64,000 bases of DNA, taken from positions 310,001 to 374,000 of the forward strand of contig NZ_JARBJP010000002.1 in NCBI RefSeq assembly GCF_029309905.1, given 5' to 3'. A model generated the notes under the pieces. That model saw only the letters and a list, made by a program, of their open reading frames with translations. It searched no databases and had not been told where the DNA came from. Below, piece by piece: positions 44,067 to 52,494 of the stretch. The translations under genes and the position numbers were made by a program. Source of the stretch: Brytella acorum (GTDB lineage: Bacteria > Pseudomonadota > Alphaproteobacteria > Acetobacterales > Acetobacteraceae). The first letter of the stretch is position 1. Each line of letters starts with the position of its first letter.

Positions 44067-45275
44067 ATGCCTCATGGTTCTGTGCCCGTTCACGTGATCT
44101 GGCTGCTGGCAGGCGAGCCCAGCGGTGATATTCTGGGCGCGCGCCTGATGGAGGCCCTGCATGCGCGGGACAGCCATCTCGTATTCGTGGGGGTCGGCGG
44201 CCCGCGCATGGAGGCGCTGGGGCTGAGAAGCCTCTTCCCCATGCGGGAGCTTGCGGTCATGGGGCTGGTCGAAGTCCTGCCGCGTCTCAGGTCACTGTCC
44301 CGTCGTCTGAACGAGGCGGTCACGGATATCGAACGTCGTCATCCCGATATGATCGTGACGGTGGACAGTCCGGGTTTTTCGCTTCGTTTGCTGCGTCGCG
44401 TTGCGCATCTGGACATCCCGCGGGTGCATTTCGTGGCGCCTCAGGTCTGGGCATGGCGCGCGGAGCGGGTAAAAAAATTTCCCGGCCTGTGGGACAAGAT
44501 GCTGTGTCTTCTCCCATTCGAAGCGGAATGGTTCGCGCAGCGCGGGATTACAGCGCATTTCGTGGGCCATCCCGTTCTTCAGTCCGAAGCGGATAAAGGC
44601 GATGCGAGGCGTTTTCGCCTTCGGCACGGTATCGCGCCGGATGTTCCGATCGTGGTACTGATGCCGGGCAGTCGGCGGAGCGAGGTGCCGAAGCTGCTGC
44701 CCGTTTTTGGCAAGACGCTGGCTCTTCTCAAGCAGCGCATTCCCAACATACATGCGGTGGTTCCAATCTCGCCTGTCGTGGCCGCAACCGTGAAGAAGGC
44801 CGTTGCGGCATGGCCGGTGACGCCGAGTATCATCACGGACATGCATGACAAGCATGATGCGTTCGCAGCGGCGGGCGCGGCTCTCACGAAATCGGGCACG
44901 TCGACTCTCGAACTGGCGCTGGCGGGCGTCCCGATGGCGGTTACTTACCGCGTCAATCCTGTCACGGCGCTGATCGCGCGACGCATGATACAGGTTCCTT
45001 ACGTGGCGATGATCAACCTGCTCGCGGGTCGGGAAGTGGTGCCCGAACTGTTACAGGAAAAATGCCGTCCTGATATTCTGGCGGATACCGTTTATAAGCT
45101 GCTTACCGATCGCCGGGCCGCTCAAGCGCAGCGCGATGCCTTTGCGACGACCCTGCCGCAGCTCGCGCCCCCGCCCGGCGCTCCCGCGAGTACCGCCGCC
45201 GGTGCGGCCGCGGTGGAAATTCTCGCTCTTCTGGCCGAGCCCCGGTCAGGCGTCCCTCAACCGGCGGCTCCGTAA
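44067..45275 (+). CDS. lpxB: lipid-A-disaccharide synthase
   Basis: GT19 glycosyltransferase (402 residues) joining UDP-diacylglucosamine and lipid X in lipid A synthesis. [86 protein letters not shown] and the C-terminal [23 protein letters not shown] and PELLQ are conserved. It sits 5 bases after pheT rather than in the usual lpxD-fabZ-lpxA cluster. Its last 19 bases overlap the convergent hisI. Confidence 0.95.
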   Translation: MPHGSVPVHVIWLLAGEPSGDILGARLMEALHARDSHLVFVGVGGPRMEALGLRSLFPMRELAVMGLVEVLPRLRSLSRRLNEAVTDIERRHPDMIVTVDSPGFSLRLLRRVAHLDIPRVHFVAPQVWAWRAERVKKFPGLWDKMLCLLPFEAEWFAQRGITAHFVGHPVLQSEADKGDARRFRLRHGIAPDVPIVVLMPGSRRSEVPKLLPVFGKTLALLKQRIPNIHAVVPISPVVAATVKKAVAAWPVTPSIITDMHDKHDAFAAAGAALTKSGTSTLELALAGVPMAVTYRVNPVTALIARRMIQVPYVAMINLLAGREVVPELLQEKCRPDILADTVYKLLTDRRAAQAQRDAFATTLPQLAPPPGAPASTAAGAAAVEILALLAEPRSGVPQPAAP

Positions 45276-45679
45276 AGAGTCTCGGCGGAGACGCGGGGCG
45301 CTTCGGTCTCACGGAAGCCTTTGGGAGTAAAGGCGCGGTAAAAGCAGCTCAACCGCCCCGTGTGGCAGGCGACGCCGGTCTGGCGCACGAGCAGGAGGAT
45401 CGCGTCCCCGTCGCAGTCCAGACGCGCCTCGATCAATTGCTGACGCTGGCCGGATGTTTCACCCTTGCGCCAGAGTCTGGAGCGGCTGCGGGAATAATAG
45501 CAGACCTGTCCGCTCGCCAGCGTCTCCGCCAGCGCCTCGCGGTTCATCCACGCCATCATCAGCACGGTGCCGTCCGTATCGGCGGACTGGGCGATCGCGG
45601 CGACGAGGCCGTTAGCATCGAAATCGACACTGTCCAGCATGGCTTCGAGAGCGTCGTGGGTTGGCGCGCGATACGACAT
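45257..45679 (-). CDS. hisI: phosphoribosyl-AMP cyclohydrolase
   Basis: Zinc enzyme (140 residues) opening the adenine ring in histidine synthesis. [48 protein letters not shown] and the metal ligands in [14 protein letters not shown] are intact. The ATG at 45679 follows the ygfZ stop (TGAAATG), with GAGGAAA as the ribosome binding site inside ygfZ. It is the monofunctional form, without the HisE domain. Its 3' end overlaps lpxB. Confidence 0.96.
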   Translation of the reverse strand: MSYRAPTHDALEAMLDSVDFDANGLVAAIAQSADTDGTVLMMAWMNREALAETLASGQVCYYSRSRSRLWRKGETSGQRQQLIEARLDCDGDAILLLVRQTGVACHTGRLSCFYRAFTPKGFRETEAPRVSAETLYGAAG

Positions 45680-45680
45680 T

Positions 45681-46478
45681 TCAGGGTTTTTCCTCGAACC
45701 ATTCAGGCAGGTGGACGTCGAGCGACTGCGTTGCGCATGTGAGCGGCGCATTCCAGGCCTCACGTCGCAGGAACGCAAGCCCCGATTTGTCGGAGACGGA
45801 TCGCAGTTCTCCCACATCCTTGCCCTCAGATGTGATGGTCGTACCAAAGGGCGGCAGCGGCGTTTCGCTGCGCACCGGGACGAGACGACGGCGCAGAAGG
45901 GCGCGATAATGCGTCCGCGCCGTGAGTTCCTGCCCCATGTAGCAACCCTTGGTCCATGACACACCGTGCAGCCAGTCGAAATTGGCTTCCAGCAGCAGTG
46001 TCTGTTCCGGTTTGCAATCGACCGGCTCGGGCAGTCCCAGTGCGATGCGATGGGCTTCGTAAGCCGCATACTGATCGGAAGGCTCCGCGTGCTCGGAAAT
46101 CGCGCGCCAGCCCGCCTCGGGGAGGCGAGGATCGGCCGCCACAACGCCTTTATCGGCGCGTTGCGCTTCGGCCCATCCCGCCGATACGTGCAGATCCGTC
46201 ACGGCAAGATTGACATCCGCGCGCAGTTTGAAACGTGAAAGGCGGCTGACGAGCATCTCGGCATGCGCGTCCCAGACGTCGAGCAGCAGGCGCTCTCCAT
46301 CGGCGAAAATAAAGAAATCCGCGAGGTAACGGCCTTGCGGCGTCAGGAACGCCGCCCAGACGGCTTTGCCGGCCCAGGCCAGAGTCACGTCGTTGGACAC
46401 GAGGCCCTGGAGAAATTGTGTTCGGTCAGATCCCGTGACGGCGACGACGCGTCGATCGGGAAGGCATGTCGTTGGCAT
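45681..46478 (-). CDS. ygfZ: folate-binding YgfZ/IbaG-type iron-sulfur repair protein
   Basis: A 265-residue protein of the GcvT-like folate-binding family. [10 protein letters not shown] near the N terminus and the signature [13 protein letters not shown] with its conserved Cys are present; YgfZ supports repair or assembly of certain iron-sulfur proteins using tetrahydrofolate. The ATG at 46478 has GGAAAC upstream; an in-frame GTG at 46511 would add 11 residues. It is translationally close to hisI, and divergent from the pseudo-cyclase operon. Confidence 0.9.
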   Translation of the reverse strand: MPTTCLPDRRVVAVTGSDRTQFLQGLVSNDVTLAWAGKAVWAAFLTPQGRYLADFFIFADGERLLLDVWDAHAEMLVSRLSRFKLRADVNLAVTDLHVSAGWAEAQRADKGVVAADPRLPEAGWRAISEHAEPSDQYAAYEAHRIALGLPEPVDCKPEQTLLLEANFDWLHGVSWTKGCYMGQELTARTHYRALLRRRLVPVRSETPLPPFGTTITSEGKDVGELRSVSDKSGLAFLRREAWNAPLTCATQSLDVHLPEWFEEKP

Positions 46479-46570
46479 GGGCGATGTTTCCGGTCTTCGG
46501 TCTGCATTCACGATGGCAGGAGGGCCACAGGACGGGCAGGCGTGTTTTGTGAAGAAACGTGCTTAAGCTC

Positions 46571-46600
46571 TTGGCGTTATTAAATCATCGTGTCTAATAA
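46571..46600 (+). promoter_or_regulatory. possible promoter of the pseudo-cyclase/MCE operon
   Basis: TTGGCG (46571-46576), 18 bases, TAATAA (46595-46600) lie in a distinctly AT-rich stretch before the operon, 34 bases upstream of the TTG start. A second -10-like TACAAT is at 46611-46616. Moderate match to sigma-70; no other operon promoter is evident. Confidence 0.45.
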
Positions 46601-46634
46601 TGGTCAGCGATACAATTCTTAACGAGGATCACTC

Positions 46635-48965
46635 TTGGCTGCCAACGAGATCGTTGATCCATCGGGCAAAACCTTGCGACGTCGTCGGCGCACGTTATTG
46701 CAGATCGGTGGCCCCCTGTTTGGCGTCGTCGCGGTCGTCGCCGTTATTCTCGGAATTTCACTGCGTTCGTACCTTGTCAACCGGGCTGGCGTTCTTGATC
46801 TGACGCGGAACATGCTTTTTCTGCAGCAGCAGGAACTGAAAGTGCGGGTTTCCGACTACCTTGCGCCAGCGCCCGCGACGGCGGAAATTGCGCGCGATAT
46901 TCTTGCTCACGAAACGCTCGAGAGCGAGCCGAACGACGTGCCGCCGCAGTTGTTCCTGTCCTATGCGCAATCCATGCTCAAGAATGTCGCACAGGTGGAA
47001 AGCTTTTATCTGGCTGACGAAAATCATCGTTTCTGGTTCGTCGGACGCATGGACGATAACGGCGCGCAGCGCGTGGAATGCTCCCATCTTGTCGCTGACG
47101 GCAACGGAGGGCATTTTCATCAATGGATCTACGATACCGACGGAAAGCTGCTGCGCACGGCGGATGTCGACGCGACCGGGTATGATCCCGTCGGACGCCC
47201 CTGGTATAAGGGCGCGATGGGCAACCGGCATCTCTACTGGGCCGACCCTTACGCGCTGCGCAATAATCAGTCCCTGGTCGTGACGGCATCGACCCGTTTC
47301 AATCTTCAAAGCGGCGAAACGGCTGTTTTCGCAATCAATATCTCTCTTCGCAGCCTTTCCGAATTCCTGCGTAAGCTGAATATGGGCAAGTCCGGCCGGG
47401 CCGTCATCGTGGATGGCGCGGGCCACGTCGTGGCGGGAGAGGGGCTGGAGGATCTGGCGCGTAAATCCGACTGGGATTTCGCCCACATGACGCTCGACCC
47501 GGCGAAGGAACCAGTTTTTTCCCGGATGCTCTCGATGTATCACGTGCTTGGCGCGGGGCCACGCATCGTCAAGCAGGCGACGGGCGATTACGTAACGATT
47601 GCAACGCCGATCGATCATGCGCGGCAAAAAGGATGGGTGCTTCTGCTCGCGGCACCCGAAAAGGATTTTGCCTCCTTTACGCGCTCGGCGGGGCGTCAGA
47701 ATCTTCTGCTCTCAGGCGTTGTCGGACTGCTCGCGGCCGTGCTGGCCGGTTTTCTCATTCGTCAGAACCGTCGAACAGAGCATGTTTTGCAGGTTCTGGA
47801 AGACGAGCGGGAGATGCGGGTTGTCGAAAACGGTGTGCTGGGCACGATTGCGGCCCAGCCGGATCTGTTCGATCCGGAACATGGCGCCGAAATTCTCAGC
47901 GAAAGCCTGGCGAGCATTGGCGAGGCACGTCGGGTGAGCTTCTGGCGGCTGGTCGGGAACGACGAGCGCCTTCTTTGCGAAGATGCTTATGACAGCCAGA
48001 CGCGGGTGCACAGTACGGGTCTGGAACTGTCGAGCGCGGATCTCGGGACTTTCGTCAAGGCTCTCATCGACGATGAAATCATAGAAAGTGCTGACGCCGC
48101 CGGAGACGAGCGGCTGCGCGCCTTTCAACGCCTGTTCATGCGCGATATCGGAACGCGCAAGCTTCTTCTTGTGCCCATCAGCGCCAACGGCAAGGTCCTG
48201 GGTATGGTCGCTCTCGAAGAGGCGAGCCGCGCCAAGGCCATCGCTTATCTCGCCGCATTTGTTGGCGGCGTCGCGGCTGTGCGCTTCGCGGCGGCGGGAG
48301 AACAGGAAGCGGCGCATGAAAGCAGCCCCGTTTCAGCCACGAGCGATGCTGCCGTGCGTCTGGAGGAAGGGTTCATGCTGGCCCCGGGCGCGGATGCCGA
48401 CGATCCTCTTCCGGCGGGGCGCTACCCGATGGTGTCGGTGGCGACGGTTCTTTTCGGGGCGTCCGTGTCACGGGATTTCGAAGATGAAGTCGATCTCCTC
48501 CCGGTTGTGCAGAAAATCGCGGGACAAGTGCAGGAAATCGCGCGGGAACATCATCTTTTTTCGGCTCAGGTCATCGGCAATCGACTCCTTCTGATCGGAG
48601 GCTGCGGCAAGGAGCCGGATTACGACGCTGTCCTGCGTCTCGCGGACGCGGTGCTGGCCATTCGTGAGGTTTGCATCAACACGCTCGCGGACGCGGATCT
48701 GTCTTCAAGCTTCCGCATCGGAATGGATGTCGGCGCGGCCATCGGCGCCCAGCTGGGAGATGTGCCCGGTGTGTTCAACATCTGGGGCGACGCCGTTCAG
48801 ATTTCGGAATTGCTGGCCGACAGCATGCCGGATACGGCGACCATTCAGGTTTCTGAAAGCGCTTACACTCTTCTGCGCGACCGTTATCTTTTCCGTCCGC
48901 GCGGCAAATTTTATCTGCCCCGTTCCGGCGTGACACGCAGTTTCATCATGGCGGGCCGCCGTTGA
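46635..48965 (+). CDS. Cache-TM-GAF protein with degenerate class III cyclase domain (pseudo-cyclase)
   Basis: A 776-residue sensor-like membrane protein. Segments: TM1 (about 22-45), periplasmic Cache-type domain (about 50-330, with FYLADENHRFWFVGRMDD, DPVGRPWYKGAM), TM2 (about 355-377), GAF-like domain (about 400-555) and a class III nucleotide cyclase fold (about 596-770). The cyclase keeps structural motifs (VLFGAS, RIGMDVG, NIWGDAV, VSESAYTLL) but the residues for catalysis are changed: first metal Asp is Ser610, second metal Asp is Asn649, the base-selecting Lys is Gln645 and Asp is Asn715, and the transition-state Asn and Arg are Gln722 and Leu726. It should not make cyclic nucleotides. 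The start is a TTG with AGGA 7 bases upstream. It overlaps the MlaE-like gene by 4 bases (TTGA). Confidence 0.85.
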   Translation: MAANEIVDPSGKTLRRRRRTLLQIGGPLFGVVAVVAVILGISLRSYLVNRAGVLDLTRNMLFLQQQELKVRVSDYLAPAPATAEIARDILAHETLESEPNDVPPQLFLSYAQSMLKNVAQVESFYLADENHRFWFVGRMDDNGAQRVECSHLVADGNGGHFHQWIYDTDGKLLRTADVDATGYDPVGRPWYKGAMGNRHLYWADPYALRNNQSLVVTASTRFNLQSGETAVFAINISLRSLSEFLRKLNMGKSGRAVIVDGAGHVVAGEGLEDLARKSDWDFAHMTLDPAKEPVFSRMLSMYHVLGAGPRIVKQATGDYVTIATPIDHARQKGWVLLLAAPEKDFASFTRSAGRQNLLLSGVVGLLAAVLAGFLIRQNRRTEHVLQVLEDEREMRVVENGVLGTIAAQPDLFDPEHGAEILSESLASIGEARRVSFWRLVGNDERLLCEDAYDSQTRVHSTGLELSSADLGTFVKALIDDEIIESADAAGDERLRAFQRLFMRDIGTRKLLLVPISANGKVLGMVALEEASRAKAIAYLAAFVGGVAAVRFAAAGEQEAAHESSPVSATSDAAVRLEEGFMLAPGADADDPLPAGRYPMVSVATVLFGASVSRDFEDEVDLLPVVQKIAGQVQEIAREHHLFSAQVIGNRLLLIGGCGKEPDYDAVLRLADAVLAIREVCINTLADADLSSSFRIGMDVGAAIGAQLGDVPGVFNIWGDAVQISELLADSMPDTATIQVSESAYTLLRDRYLFRPRGKFYLPRSGVTRSFIMAGRR

Positions 48966-49768
48966 AGCGTGTGATTGAAAAGATCCGGGCTTTCCTGCAC
49001 GGGCTGGGCGCGATGACCCGTCGTCAGCTCCGCTTCAGCCTCATGCTCGTCGGCGTAGGCTGGGGAGTGTTGCGCGAAGCCATACGTCCCAATTCATGGC
49101 GTCGCAGCGTGCGGATGGAATATCGCCATTCCCTGAGGGCGGCGGCGGGCGGCGGTATCGTCAGTACGCTGGTCGTTTCCGCGCTGACAGGGTTCGGGAT
49201 CGTTGCGCAGACGATCTACTGGCTGAATGTCGTCGGAATGGAAGCGACGACCGATTCCATCCTCGCGACGGTGCTCGTGCGTGAAATCGCGCCGGTGCTC
49301 GTTGGGATCATCCTGCTCGGACGCAACGGAATGCTGGGCCTGACGCAGATCGGCATGCTGACCATGGGTGGACAGATGCGCACCTTCGAGGCGGAAGGGA
49401 TCGACCCGTTTCTGTTTTTCATGGTGCCCCGAGCCCTGGCCATGACACTGGCTTCATTCGCGCTCGGTATGCTGTTCAGCATCGTGTCGCTGTCGGTGGG
49501 CTATATCGTCTGCTGGGCGGAGAATATCGTCACGCAGTCCATCTGGTCCTTTCTCTATGATATTCTTCGTGCGCTGGAGCCGCGGGATTACGTCTCGATC
49601 CCGCTCAAATTTCTGCTCAGCGGTTTCTTCGTCAGCCTCTCCTGCACGCTGACGGGTATGGACGTGACACGCGATGATGACATCGCCACCTTGATGCCGC
49701 GAGGTTTTGCGCGTGGAATCATGGTTCTCATGGTGATCAACGTGGCGTTGACGGTAGGATTTGCCTGA
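48962..49768 (+). CDS. MlaE-like ABC lipid transporter permease
   Basis: A 268-residue permease of the MlaE/Ttg2B family. An amphipathic N-terminal region (RFSLMLVGVGWGVLREA) precedes about five membrane helices, with the family loop VREIAPVLVGIILLGRNGM and RTFEAEGIDPFLFFMVPRALAM (in pieces RTFEAEGIDPF, FMVPRALAM), where classical MlaE has LRELGPVL, GxxGxxxxAELG and EALxxxGxDPxxYLVxPR. The AELG motif reads TQIGML here, so the protein is divergent. It is expected to pass phospholipid between MCE protein and membrane. Start TTG overlapping the previous stop; the ATPase-like gene abuts directly. Confidence 0.83.
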   Translation: MKRVIEKIRAFLHGLGAMTRRQLRFSLMLVGVGWGVLREAIRPNSWRRSVRMEYRHSLRAAAGGGIVSTLVVSALTGFGIVAQTIYWLNVVGMEATTDSILATVLVREIAPVLVGIILLGRNGMLGLTQIGMLTMGGQMRTFEAEGIDPFLFFMVPRALAMTLASFALGMLFSIVSLSVGYIVCWAENIVTQSIWSFLYDILRALEPRDYVSIPLKFLLSGFFVSLSCTLTGMDVTRDDDIATLMPRGFARGIMVLMVINVALTVGFA

Positions 49769-50464
49769 ATGCGTTCCACTGAACCTGTCATCGAGATGCG
49801 TCAGGCCCGGCCTGCTTTCGACCAGGCGGGCCTGATGTCGGTCGCTTACGATCTGCGCCTCATGCCGGGTGACTGCGCGTTGATCCGGTCGCGCGACCGG
49901 GAGCGTTCCGGGCTGTTCGGGGATCTGTGCGCCGGAATGGTGCCGCTCTATTCGGGCACGCTGCGATGCATGGGTCTCGACTGGACGCAACTCGAGGTGC
50001 AGGAACAATGGGCCCTGCGCGCGCGCATCGGACGCATCGCCCAGATCGGTGCCTGGGTCGACATGTTCGGCACGCATCTGAACATTCTCACCCCGGTTCT
50101 GCACCATACGACCACGCCTGAAGACCAACTGGTCGAAGAGGCGTCGCGTCTTGCCGTGCGGTTTGGCCTGCCGGGTCTGCCCACCGTCGCGCCGGGGCGT
50201 CTCTCGACGCTGGACCTGCGGAGATCCGCACTGGTGCGCGCCTTCATGGGGGATCCGTCATTGCTGTTGCTGGAAGAGCCTGTAGGGCCCGAGACGCCCG
50301 AACTGCTGGATACATTTCTCGGCGTTCTGACTCACGCGCGGAATGAGGGCACGGCCGTCATCTGGTTCGCACGGAACGACGACGTCTGGAACTCGTATCT
50401 CAAGCAGGCCACCCACCATTTTCTCCTTCTCGATGAAGGTCTCATTCCCATGCGAGGTGTCTGA
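49769..50464 (+). CDS. degenerate ABC ATPase-like (MlaF-like) protein without Walker A
   Basis: A 231-residue protein that aligns along its length with MlaF-type ATPases by position and hydrophobic pattern, but has lost the nucleotide-binding motifs. At the Walker A position (about 41-49) it has SRDRERSGL, with no GxGK(S/T). The signature motif LSGG reads LSTLD (145-149). Walker B keeps SLLLLEEP (Asp changed to Glu169, catalytic-position Glu170 kept). The H-loop position reads FARND with no His. The Q-loop Gln (Q92) remains. No hydrolysis is expected. It lies between the permease and MCE genes exactly where a working MlaF is normally found; I see no frameshift. Confidence 0.8.
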   Translation: MRSTEPVIEMRQARPAFDQAGLMSVAYDLRLMPGDCALIRSRDRERSGLFGDLCAGMVPLYSGTLRCMGLDWTQLEVQEQWALRARIGRIAQIGAWVDMFGTHLNILTPVLHHTTTPEDQLVEEASRLAVRFGLPGLPTVAPGRLSTLDLRRSALVRAFMGDPSLLLLEEPVGPETPELLDTFLGVLTHARNEGTAVIWFARNDDVWNSYLKQATHHFLLLDEGLIPMRGV

Positions 50465-51417
50465 TGCTGCGTATACGCCATCATGATCGTGAGCAGCCTT
50501 TGCTTCGCGTTCGCTACGCTGACGAACTTGTCGGGGCGTTCGTTCTGTTCTGCATCGGGCTGTTCGTCGCCGCGGTGATCGAAGCCGGGGTGCTCCATGA
50601 CTGGATTTCGCCTCCCGCGCGTCTGCGGCTGGTCCTGCCGGAGAGCGGGGTCGCGGGTCTTGCCGTCGGCAACGACGTGGAACTCATGGGCATTCGCGTG
50701 GGCTCCATCAGCGCCGTGCATCTCAACCAGGAAAGCCGGATGTATGCGGTCGCCAACATCGACCCGCAGTTCAAGAGCTTCATCCGGCGCGACAGCACGG
50801 CGACGATCCGGCGGCGTTTCGTCGTGGCCGGAGCGTCCTATATCGATCTGTCGCGCGGGAAAGGGACCGTCATGGACTGGCAGTTCGCCGAACTGTCGGC
50901 GAAGATCGAAGCCAATCCGGCGGACATGATCACCTCGACCTTGAATGACATCCGTACGAATATCGTGCCCGTCATGCATAACGCGCAGGCCATCACCGCG
51001 GATCTCAAAGCGGTCGCGGACAACGTAAAAGCCGGGAAAGGCACTGTGGGCGGGCTGCTCGTGGACGATGCGCTGCTCAGGCGCGCGGACGCGACGGTGG
51101 CAACGCTTCAGGACACGATCGAGCGTTTGAAACCCATCGAAGGGCAGGTGGGTGGTGTGCTGACGAAAGCCGATGGAACGATGCGCAATCTGCGCGATAC
51201 GAGCGGTGCGCTGCGGAAAATGACCCCCACTGTGAACAGCGCCCTGCATCATGCGGACGATGCGACGGCGCAGCTTCCCGCACTTCTGACGCAGGCGCAG
51301 GCGACGGCGGACAGCCTGAAAAAGCTTACCGATCAGCTGCGCGGCCTGTGGCTTCTGGGCGGCCATGGGAGCGTGCAGAAGCCTCAACGGCTTGCGCCTC
51401 GGGACATACGGCCATGA
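50464..51417 (+). CDS. MCE domain (MlaD-like) lipid-binding protein
   Basis: A 317-residue protein with an N-terminal cytoplasmic part, one membrane helix (about 22-45), one MCE domain (about 50-130; SGVAGLAVGNDVELMGIRVG, with SISAVHL and RRFVVAGASYIDLSRG) and a long helical C-terminal part (about 150-300) with repeated hydrophobic heptads, such as the T-x-x-L-x-D-T patterns. Family members form hexameric tunnels that carry phospholipids through the periplasm. The long tail resembles MCE proteins with a helical needle. Start ATG overlaps the preceding stop by one base (TGATG); the next gene overlaps by 4 bases. Confidence 0.88.
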   Translation: MLRIRHHDREQPLLRVRYADELVGAFVLFCIGLFVAAVIEAGVLHDWISPPARLRLVLPESGVAGLAVGNDVELMGIRVGSISAVHLNQESRMYAVANIDPQFKSFIRRDSTATIRRRFVVAGASYIDLSRGKGTVMDWQFAELSAKIEANPADMITSTLNDIRTNIVPVMHNAQAITADLKAVADNVKAGKGTVGGLLVDDALLRRADATVATLQDTIERLKPIEGQVGGVLTKADGTMRNLRDTSGALRKMTPTVNSALHHADDATAQLPALLTQAQATADSLKKLTDQLRGLWLLGGHGSVQKPQRLAPRDIRP

Positions 51418-52253
51418 AGCGGTTCATGAAGTGCAGCGTTGCGACGGTCCTGCTGATGGGCGGCTGTTCATCGGCGCAGAAGACTTTTCCGCGTGTGGAC
51501 GACGCCTTCGAGAATGACATGGATGTCGGACATTCGTCCTTCGATCTCGAACATCCCGGTCAGGCCGTGAGCGAATATGAGGCCGCCTACAAGCGGGCGC
51601 TTCTGAGAGATGATGTCTCCGCGCTGCACGATGCGGGTTTCAATCTGGCCGTGGCACGGCTGACCCTTGGTCGACCCGATGAGGCGCTGGAGACCGTATC
51701 CCGGACGCGGGCCGATCTCGCGCTTCGTGGCGTCGATGTCAGCAGCCTCGTGGATCTGAGCGTTGTGGAGGCCGCCGCCCAATACCGTGCGGGTCATTAT
51801 GAGGACGCGCTTCGGCAGGCCGCCGCCGTCGCGGATCGAAGCGGCGTCGAGCCAGGATTGCGGGAGAGGGCCGCCTTTCTGGCGGGTCTGTCGGCCGATA
51901 CGCTTGGGCGCCCCGATGTCGTCGCACGCAGCCTCGGCGTGATCTCCGGCGATCCGCGTGCGCCCGTTCACGAGCAAGCGGATCACAAGGAGCTTGCAAG
52001 CCGGCTCGATCTCTCGAACGGTCAGACGGAGGCAGCCTGGAATGAAGCGGCCGGGGCGGCCGACCTCCGGCGTGGCATGCTGGATTATCGCGGCATGACG
52101 CGTGCGCTGCGTCTCGCGGCGCGCGCGGCCCATGCGGCGGGACGCACTGATCTGGAAGCCGAATTCACGACCCGCGCTGCGCAGAGCGAAGCCCAGATGC
52201 CTCAGGTCAAGGCTGTTTCGAGGGATGCTCCGAGCGACTTGCCTGCACGGTAA
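51414..52253 (+). CDS. repeat-containing (TPR-like) lipoprotein
   Basis: A 279-residue lipoprotein: the signal peptide ends in the lipobox LMGGC with Cys18, followed by SSAQKTFPRV. No Asp directly after the Cys, so outer-membrane sorting is likely. The mature part has helical repeats of the TPR type (ALHDAGFNLAVARLTLGRPDEALETV, in pieces; AAAQYRAGHYEDALRQAAAVA; RAAFLAGLSADTLGRPDV). It could connect the MCE tunnel to the outer membrane or organise partners. It is translationally coupled to the MCE gene (ATGA). Its last 47 bases overlap the convergent DUF3325 gene. Confidence 0.8.
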   Translation: MKRFMKCSVATVLLMGGCSSAQKTFPRVDDAFENDMDVGHSSFDLEHPGQAVSEYEAAYKRALLRDDVSALHDAGFNLAVARLTLGRPDEALETVSRTRADLALRGVDVSSLVDLSVVEAAAQYRAGHYEDALRQAAAVADRSGVEPGLRERAAFLAGLSADTLGRPDVVARSLGVISGDPRAPVHEQADHKELASRLDLSNGQTEAAWNEAAGAADLRRGMLDYRGMTRALRLAARAAHAAGRTDLEAEFTTRAAQSEAQMPQVKAVSRDAPSDLPAR

Positions 52254-52494
52254 GTCCCATGGCGGCAATGACGCCTCCCAGCGTCATCGTGCCGATCCAG
52301 TATTCGAGGCCGACACCGCCATAGGCGGCCAGACACGCGCCGAGCGCGGCCGCTGGCAGCAGGATGCTGACGAGCAGCAGAATTCCGGGCGCGAACGCTT
52401 TGTGTTGGCCCAGAAGACGCAGGATCCTGGGCTGACGCTGCGTATGCGCCAGAAAGGCGAGAGTCCAGAGTAGGATGGATAGGGCGATTGTCAT
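52207..52494 (-). CDS. DUF3325 membrane protein
   Basis: A 95-residue protein with three hydrophobic helices (ALSILLWTLAFLAHTQ, GILLLVSILLPAAALGACLAA, WIGTMTLGGVIAAMGL), matching the DUF3325 family usually found at the end of iron-siderophore PepSY operons. It overlaps the PepSY gene by 4 bases and the convergent lipoprotein gene by 47 bases at its 3' end. Function unknown; accessory to iron uptake is inferred. Confidence 0.8.
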   Translation of the reverse strand: MTIALSILLWTLAFLAHTQRQPRILRLLGQHKAFAPGILLLVSILLPAAALGACLAAYGGVGLEYWIGTMTLGGVIAAMGLTVQASRSEHPSKQP

